This document shows positions 62,101 through 64,000 of a stretch of DNA of 64,000 nucleotides, piece after piece. Numbering within the stretch: position 1 is the stretch's first letter; each line of letters opens with the position of its first letter. Origin of the DNA: CAYQQQ01 sp964420125. GTDB lineage: Bacteria; Actinomycetota; Acidimicrobiia; Acidimicrobiales; Microtrichaceae. The stretch lies in the NCBI GenBank assembly GCA_964420125.1, contig CAYQQQ010000017.1, forward strand, positions 1 to 64,000, in the 5' to 3' direction. Both the position numbers and the translations under genes were made by a program. The notes beneath the pieces were generated by a model, which made no database searches, had not been told where the DNA came from, and was given only the letters and a program-made list of their open reading frames with translations.

Positions 62101-64000
62101 GGGACAACGGCTTCACCCTCGCCCTCTCCGGCAACCTGACCCACGCCCTGGCCCCCGGCATCGTCACCGGTGACGTCACCCTCGGGGCCAACATCGGCCT
62201 CGTCCCCGGCCAGCAGGGCCTGAAGTTCCTGGGCAGCGGCGACATCTCCGTGTGGGGCATGTCCTACGCCGGCACCGCTCTGCTCATGGACCTCACCGAC
62301 CCGGTCAACCCGAGCTTCGACTTCGCCTTCGAGACACCGCAGGTGGGCAACCCGCTCAGCTTCCTGATGCCCGCCCAGGCCGTGCTCGAAGCGAGCCTCG
62401 ACACCACCGGGATCCTCTCGGGCTTCGGCCTGGGGGTCGGCACCTTCGTCGATCGGCTCAGCACCGGCACCCTGGAGGTGGGCCAGGGCTTCTTCGACAC
62501 CACGATCGACGCCCTCGTCGCCGACCTGGAGGCCGACCACAGCCGCTACCTGGCGCAGGTGGTGCTCGACACCGACCGCGACGGCTTCGTCTCCGCCGAC
62601 GAGGACGCGTCCGTGATCACCCGCAACCACCTGATGGCCACCCTGTCCGCCCTGCTGGGCACCGCGGCCGGGCTGCCGGGTGATCCGCCCGGCGCGGGTC
62701 GGATCGGGCAGATCTTCCTCGCCGAACTGCTCAGGACCGCGAACACGGTGCTCTACGACGTGGGCTCCTTCGACCTGGCCGACGTGTTCACCAAGGCCGA
62801 CTACGTGGCCTTCGCCCAGATCCTCGGTGCGGGCAACGAGGCCGTCGCCGCCGTGCTCGGGGTGATGCGCGACTCGGTGATCGAGGCGGGCGACGCCTTC
62901 ATGTCGCAGTTCGACCCGTCGTTCCACCTGCGCGGTGCCCTCCAGCCCATCATCCTGGGGATCCCCTTCGGGGAGCCCCAGCACGAGGTGGAGCTGATCA
63001 TCACCAAGGACGGCCTGGGCTTCGGCTTCGACACCAGCGTCGTCGACATCGGGATGCAGCTCTGCGACCGCATCGTCCCCTTCATCAGCGGAGCGCTCTG
63101 CCGGCTCATGTCGCTGGGCATCGAGGACCACCTCGGCATGACCGTCGAGCTGCCCCTCGGCGGGATCGTCGAGGGCCTCTTCGGAGGGTCCGGGCTGCCC
63201 ACCATCGATCCGATGAGCGGCGACTGGGCCATCGAGCTCCGAGGAGGTCTGCGCTGGCTCGACTTCGAGGTGGGCCAGATGACCGGCCTGGCCATCGCCC
63301 CCGGCAACCAGGCCTTCCTCGATGCGCACGTCCAGAAGCTCTACGAGGACCCCGATGCGCCGCTGGACGTCTCCCGCATCCCGATCCAGAGCGAGGACCA
63401 CTACAACGACCTGCTCACCTACGGCGGGATGCTCCTCAACGGTCGGCTCCTGCTGCCAGAGCTGCTCACCGACCCCGTCGCCCTGCTCGGCTCCCTCGAC
63501 CTCCCGGTCCCCGACGACCCCTTGGAGATCCCCGCCTGGGTGTCCTCGGTGGCCGAGCACCTGAGCCGGGTGGCGCAACCGGCCACGGTCCAGCTCTACC
63601 TGCCCAGCTTCGCCTCGGTGCTGCTGCCCAACTACGACGCCCCCACCGAGGCCGAGCGACTCACCCCCGTCGGCTCCGGCCAGGAGCTGGCCGACCGCTT
63701 CAACGAGGTGTCCGAGGCGGCCTACCTGGAGGGCACCTTCGACGGCACCCTGTTGAGCATCCCCTTCGGCAAGGCGCGGGTCTACACCGGCGTCGGCACG
63801 CTCGGAGTGGAGGGGCAGCTGCCCCTGATCGGCCTGCGAGCCGACTTCCAGCTCGACACCAGCCCCACCCTCGGCACGAACGGCACGGTGGAGCTGCCCC
63901 GGGCCATCGCCAACGTGACCATCGACGAGGCCGACCTCGATGCCGTGCTCGCCAACCTGGGCCTGCCGCCCGTCGTCGGCGGGGTGGCCGGCATCGACGC
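53157..64000 (+). CDS. Giant secreted beta-rich repeat protein with Calx-beta domains (3' end outside window)
   Basis: At least 3,614 residues, open to the window end in one frame. A Sec signal peptide (MPRRALTATAAAVVTLLLTI, cut near ATAAA) is followed by three modules beginning near 53310, 54531 and 56461. Each starts with a Cys, Trp and ANWS-type motif ending in VCI, and closes with a DEF-V---A-LxGtf segment. They consist of beta strands in LxVxGG...GTLTV style, suggesting a right-handed beta-helix. Two Calx-beta domains follow (about 58272-58590 and 58593-58950; both end in TIVDDDA). From 59000 on is an unrecognised beta-rich region with an EF-hand loop. GGAG precedes ATG 53157. One 100-N gap interrupts it. 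Likely a surface or matrix adhesin; the anchor lies beyond the window. Confidence 0.85.
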   Translation, partial: MPRRALTATAAAVVTLLLTIGLPATAAATPAAAAAPTAPATPAAPSAPAECTVKWYGDAHTPDWHDAGNWSTGAVPKFDDVVCIEDGFYVLHSTGTTFVGELQVSGDLTVSGGSIAPATSSTVYDLHLAGGLLAPVTELTITHALDWTSGVLAGTGSTVLAATATATMNGTGTKTLSGTLVNQGTLTWSSGLFEMATGGDPHLDNHGTFEIDGAVTSPSVGEDLPLFTNRPGATIVKRGPGAAKLGDQRATLVNDGTVQVDGGTLWIDTHLDGFGGADLNTGTWVVADGATLKLFKANDLSTNSADISLLGPSAAFQDGSGNDALTKLATNSGSLTLVGGRDLAVAGELTNNGTLHLGPGSELSVVEDFYAANGRLELEVAGLSSDSHGRVSATGTAWLGGTLAASLIDPFVPAPTDEFEVISATSLSGSVATVEGGLFVVYDRPDGRVLLTPTEPAPGCDATFDGGGGTELWGNPANWSSGTLPGPGDVACISEGWSVNFLSGTATVGAIRADGYLQVSDGSLEVLGESTIHHLHLGGGTFTGSGDVTVTSELVWYGGTLAGTGTLTLAPGATGDLRGSLLLSRHLRNEGTMNYSGSSGSIGLRTDMDGAAHLDNAGTFGIYADFETQRWSGETPPAITNRPGATILMHGSTTQEGVLGDYDVGFINDGTVTVSRGTLTVSAGMGSGSGDWLVPGGTLKFDDGDWELTGDVAGAGTVQVVVEGLRMAGDGRWGPVGTTVIDDGELDIDSTPAEPNTTGALIVDGTLDGDGDLHVTGTLTMPTGYLGGSGALVIDPSATADIDASSMVRLGRHLRNEGTLTWSAGTITAWSGEGFYPHLDNAGTLNLTGTVAINWMWGTTPPQFTNRPGATIVKSGPSASTATFGSGEFSNEGTVRVEDGGTLTIDATLAQISGTTLTGGRWEVVDGTLKLGGLSYLATNQAEIELWGNSSSIANGSDSDALTGSLVSNAGILSLHDRILDVSPGFANSGTIRLDPRSEVHGPDGFSQSATGRLVIEISGVAPTGSNGAIETNLASLDGVLESVLVPPDGQQEPYEPSASDEFKVIRADALIGTFSSVEGPLAATYDAAEGDVLLSLGGSPTSCNVEWDGSAGDGRWDTAANWSTDAVPGANDWVCIPEGATANHVTGASAVAAVTAPGTLRISDGTLSINGDSSVTDLQLAGGTLDGAGGIDVQDQFTWSWGSLNGTGDLTLVGNATGTVSGSVSLARHLVNEXXXXXXXXXXXXXXXXXXXXXXXXXXXXXXXXXXWSGGNLNGTGVLRVAPGATGTVSGSVSLARHLVNEGTLVWQSGTIALNDTNGVHAHLDNHATFEIRTADNSYAVCCTAHPTITNRPGATITKTTAGITTLGSGNTEFVNDGTVRAMTGTLRVGGGTASGGAGTWVADSVLTLHSGAFALTGAVTGGGQFSSSGANVRFTGSNQITPAELAVTAGSLDLDNDPDGGNTVGTLSLTGGVLDGNAELTVTDTLTWSGGNLNGTGVLRVAPGASATISGAISLARHLVNQGTLAWQSGNLALNDSFGVHAHLDNHATFEIGDSTNAYTVCCSAHPTITNRPGATITKTTTGTTNLGSGSTELINDGTIEIGSASTLSLGGTFDQGSTGRLDLSLAGTSPGTTHARFLVSGVANLDGAIATTAAGGFEPSDGDEFLVLDAASLSGTFATVDSPLTPHYDTAAGTVTLVDEGFVPVPPTVSLSPQSAVESSGTFMIEVHGVGGNVADVVPVQVLDGTALATTDYSTAFTPTTVAVVPDGLTYVPVTIEADALDEDDETFTVVVGTATATMTIVDDDAPPQVVIDGLSITEGDEGSVDAELSVRLVDPTFGSLPQPSSRVVTVEASTQDGTAVAGSDYTGTTDTLVFQPGETTQTFTVPILGDAADEDNEQFSATLQGATNATIPDGELATVTIVDDDATGGGPVADQLASGGAQLFDLLDDWGTEYDLDRNGPSPFELPGLTDELASLYEPQDELDALDSPFSGLDDDLEALCGQLQARGLTIDWVEGGVCGHPAPPTAADIIQVRYTTRLSELAEALGFTDDEFNDDAEGILDGLAADLGLDTDFDSSADLVVTLVVGVDETGFYVADESGLRLEVGATATVSGTGDVGGVDGLDLEGPATVDVAVLLEANGGPARLRAAELAGSPAAYLRPAAEGTVGLHLDATLDPVALSWDSTFTLAIDADFTTDIAVDARLEGTLTLPGLTDAGQPATIEMVGTFDGTTWTLTGEGASAAEYALAGFEVDELGFQVVLSPTTFTGTGAASLHADLGDGAHPVDIALTAGFDHTAWHAEGHLALGDVTLGTDPALAWLHDVTLDAAFDGDITAGSLGGGVSVAAGVVVLNPEPAGGGDEPEGVARAEDVSGTLTADGRLVLHAGALSARIGDAIDVAATDVDLTLGSGATDPVLTIASATATVPSLNGLGVTFTGLHLDRDGSWGAESVEVASQGLLQTIGLGGIVPFDITSVALDFPDLEDLDAFEVSVTGSIDFAAMGALPFTPLIGLGGPAISPTSPAEDNVFTFSIAVESLSEGRIRPWDLGPITLGFDDLDVGGVTLGSQLTLGGYQDGLWTGDACGSLSILAGLEDLQGETTIDVCGSLDINPDGASLDLDGTFSLSATLGDAVTIEGAELAFGLGIAVDDQFGFAVTGPTFEGLGVDRIAIAFGDLMRLVGTEVDLDFSPAPGEPLVAFGGTLGDGSLAVEFDDADVFSGWGGEAGNIGIAADGTVLLLPGFFVDITVPDATHFGLPDWLPLRVDEVGIRFPDVDLDNIPPEGLPIDDLANFAIRFSGGLEATAAWPIAAAVDGLEVDLGKLSRGEFPITNLDGFKMGVEPFELVPGFRVGGGLELGRIDVDGDVAPGEQTEEVLYGRIFGEFNYEGMGAGIDLVVSQYGPVLAQLQVPLAIPLDGGALGGVILSSVEGGINFGGPAFPDPERPVDILHDPAFDTDFPVNDDTIRNSVEPAVQNGNLTWDNGFTLALSGNLTHALAPGIVTGDVTLGANIGLVPGQQGLKFLGSGDISVWGMSYAGTALLMDLTDPVNPSFDFAFETPQVGNPLSFLMPAQAVLEASLDTTGILSGFGLGVGTFVDRLSTGTLEVGQGFFDTTIDALVADLEADHSRYLAQVVLDTDRDGFVSADEDASVITRNHLMATLSALLGTAAGLPGDPPGAGRIGQIFLAELLRTANTVLYDVGSFDLADVFTKADYVAFAQILGAGNEAVAAVLGVMRDSVIEAGDAFMSQFDPSFHLRGALQPIILGIPFGEPQHEVELIITKDGLGFGFDTSVVDIGMQLCDRIVPFISGALCRLMSLGIEDHLGMTVELPLGGIVEGLFGGSGLPTIDPMSGDWAIELRGGLRWLDFEVGQMTGLAIAPGNQAFLDAHVQKLYEDPDAPLDVSRIPIQSEDHYNDLLTYGGMLLNGRLLLPELLTDPVALLGSLDLPVPDDPLEIPAWVSSVAEHLSRVAQPATVQLYLPSFASVLLPNYDAPTEAERLTPVGSGQELADRFNEVSEAAYLEGTFDGTLLSIPFGKARVYTGVGTLGVEGQLPLIGLRADFQLDTSPTLGTNGTVELPRAIANVTIDEADLDAVLANLGLPPVVGGVAGID
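56805..57065 (+). repeat. 54-bp direct repeat flanking the second assembly gap
   Basis: The 54 bases ending at the gap (56805-56858) recur exactly at 57012-57065 on the far side. They encode ATGTVSGSVSLARHLVNE. The assembly therefore broke at a repeat. Confidence 0.9.
56859..56958. other. Scaffold gap of 100 N inside the giant gene
   Basis: Exactly 100 N. The frame happens to continue across it. Repeats on both sides suggest that the true missing length is larger. Confidence 0.98.
56959..57950 (+). repeat. 663-bp (221-residue) tandem repeat in the giant gene
   Basis: The 54 bases at 56959-57012 recur exactly at 57622-57675, and CACGCGCACCTCGACAACCA recurs at 57120 and 57783, both 663 bases apart. 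The block between is similar throughout (for example HLDNHATFEI and TNRPGATITKTT in both). The second unit is followed by the module end. Confidence 0.85.
62568..62603 (+). other. EF-hand calcium-binding loop in the giant protein
   Basis: The 12 codons encode DTDRDGFVSADE, an exact DxDxDGxxxxxE loop. It lies within a helical stretch in an otherwise beta-rich region. Calcium binding would match the Calx-beta domains upstream. Confidence 0.7.

Noticed and set aside
56454..63578. A 2,374-codon open frame on the minus strand
   Set aside because: It is antisense to the giant secreted protein. Its product is a low-complexity Gly/Val/Glu/His-rich string with no domain or signal, as expected from the complement of a very G+C-rich gene.

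Overview
The window is about 70% G+C and densely coded. Many genes start without a Shine-Dalgarno sequence directly downstream of a TANNNT box. It carries AfsR/SARP-type ATPase regulators, IclR and TetR regulators, and a sortase with a fasciclin protein. Together these point to a chromosomal contig of an actinomycete (Actinomycetota). Acidimicrobiia is a reasonable guess from gene content, but nothing here proves the class. There are no rRNA or tRNA genes, no insertion sequences and no CRISPR arrays. Two 100-N runs (49084-49183 and 56859-56958) are scaffold gaps of unknown true size.

Layout. 0.2-4.0 kb: a glutamine-synthetase-like ligase and an SDR on the minus strand, divergent from an aldehyde dehydrogenase; this looks like amine or amino-alcohol catabolism. 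4.1-5.5 kb: a fasciclin-domain surface protein and its probable sortase. 5.5-10.2 kb (minus): an RpiB-like isomerase, a GAF-PAS-GGDEF-EAL protein and a ThDP enzyme. 10.3-14.0 kb (plus): a HemY-type (copro)porphyrinogen oxidase overlapping a radical SAM/SPASM protein of the heme-synthase type, then a lipoprotein with two cupredoxin domains. 14.2-17.4 kb: an AfsR-like ATPase regulator. 17.4-20.1 kb: a TetR gene divergent from an epoxide-hydrolase-like gene and an SDR, with an 18-bp operator between them. 20.3-24.9 kb: an orphan molybdopterin oxidoreductase divergent from a second ThDP enzyme. 25.0-26.9 kb: a nitroreductase and a phosphotransferase.

27.0-36.6 kb is the most unusual metabolic locus. 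A minus-strand operon encodes a 46-residue charged protein, then a molybdenum alpha subunit, a heme-b-type gamma subunit, a four-cluster Fe-S beta subunit and a TorD/NarJ-type chaperone, as in ethylbenzene, dimethylsulfide or selenate-type enzymes (type II DMSO reductase family). None of the subunits shows an export signal. The beta subunit carries an N-terminal tail of 11 KAAPK pentapeptides that resembles histone H1 or HupB tails. Divergent to the operon lies a MoxR/NorQ-type AAA+ ATPase coupled to a 955-residue VWA protein, a pair that typically remodels or activates metalloenzymes.

36.6-41.2 kb (minus): a complete arginine deiminase operon (antiporter, carbamate kinase, deiminase, ornithine carbamoyltransferase). 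41.4-48.5 kb: an IclR gene divergent from a tightly coupled four-gene sugar-acid or cyclitol operon (IolD-like ThDP enzyme, aldehyde dehydrogenase, IlvD/Edd dehydratase, Gfo/Idh/MocA oxidoreductase). Two tandem IclR-like palindromes overlap its leaderless promoter. 48.6-49.25 kb: a LuxR-type regulator interrupted by a gap.

49.5-64 kb: an AfsR/SARP ATPase regulator is divergent from a 50-codon ORF that overlaps the start of a giant secreted protein (more than 3,600 residues, running off the window). An 11-bp-period direct repeat of the SARP type lies between them. The giant protein has three beta-rich NW modules, one with 221-residue internal repeats that broke the assembly, then two Calx-beta domains and a long unrecognised beta-rich region containing an EF-hand loop.
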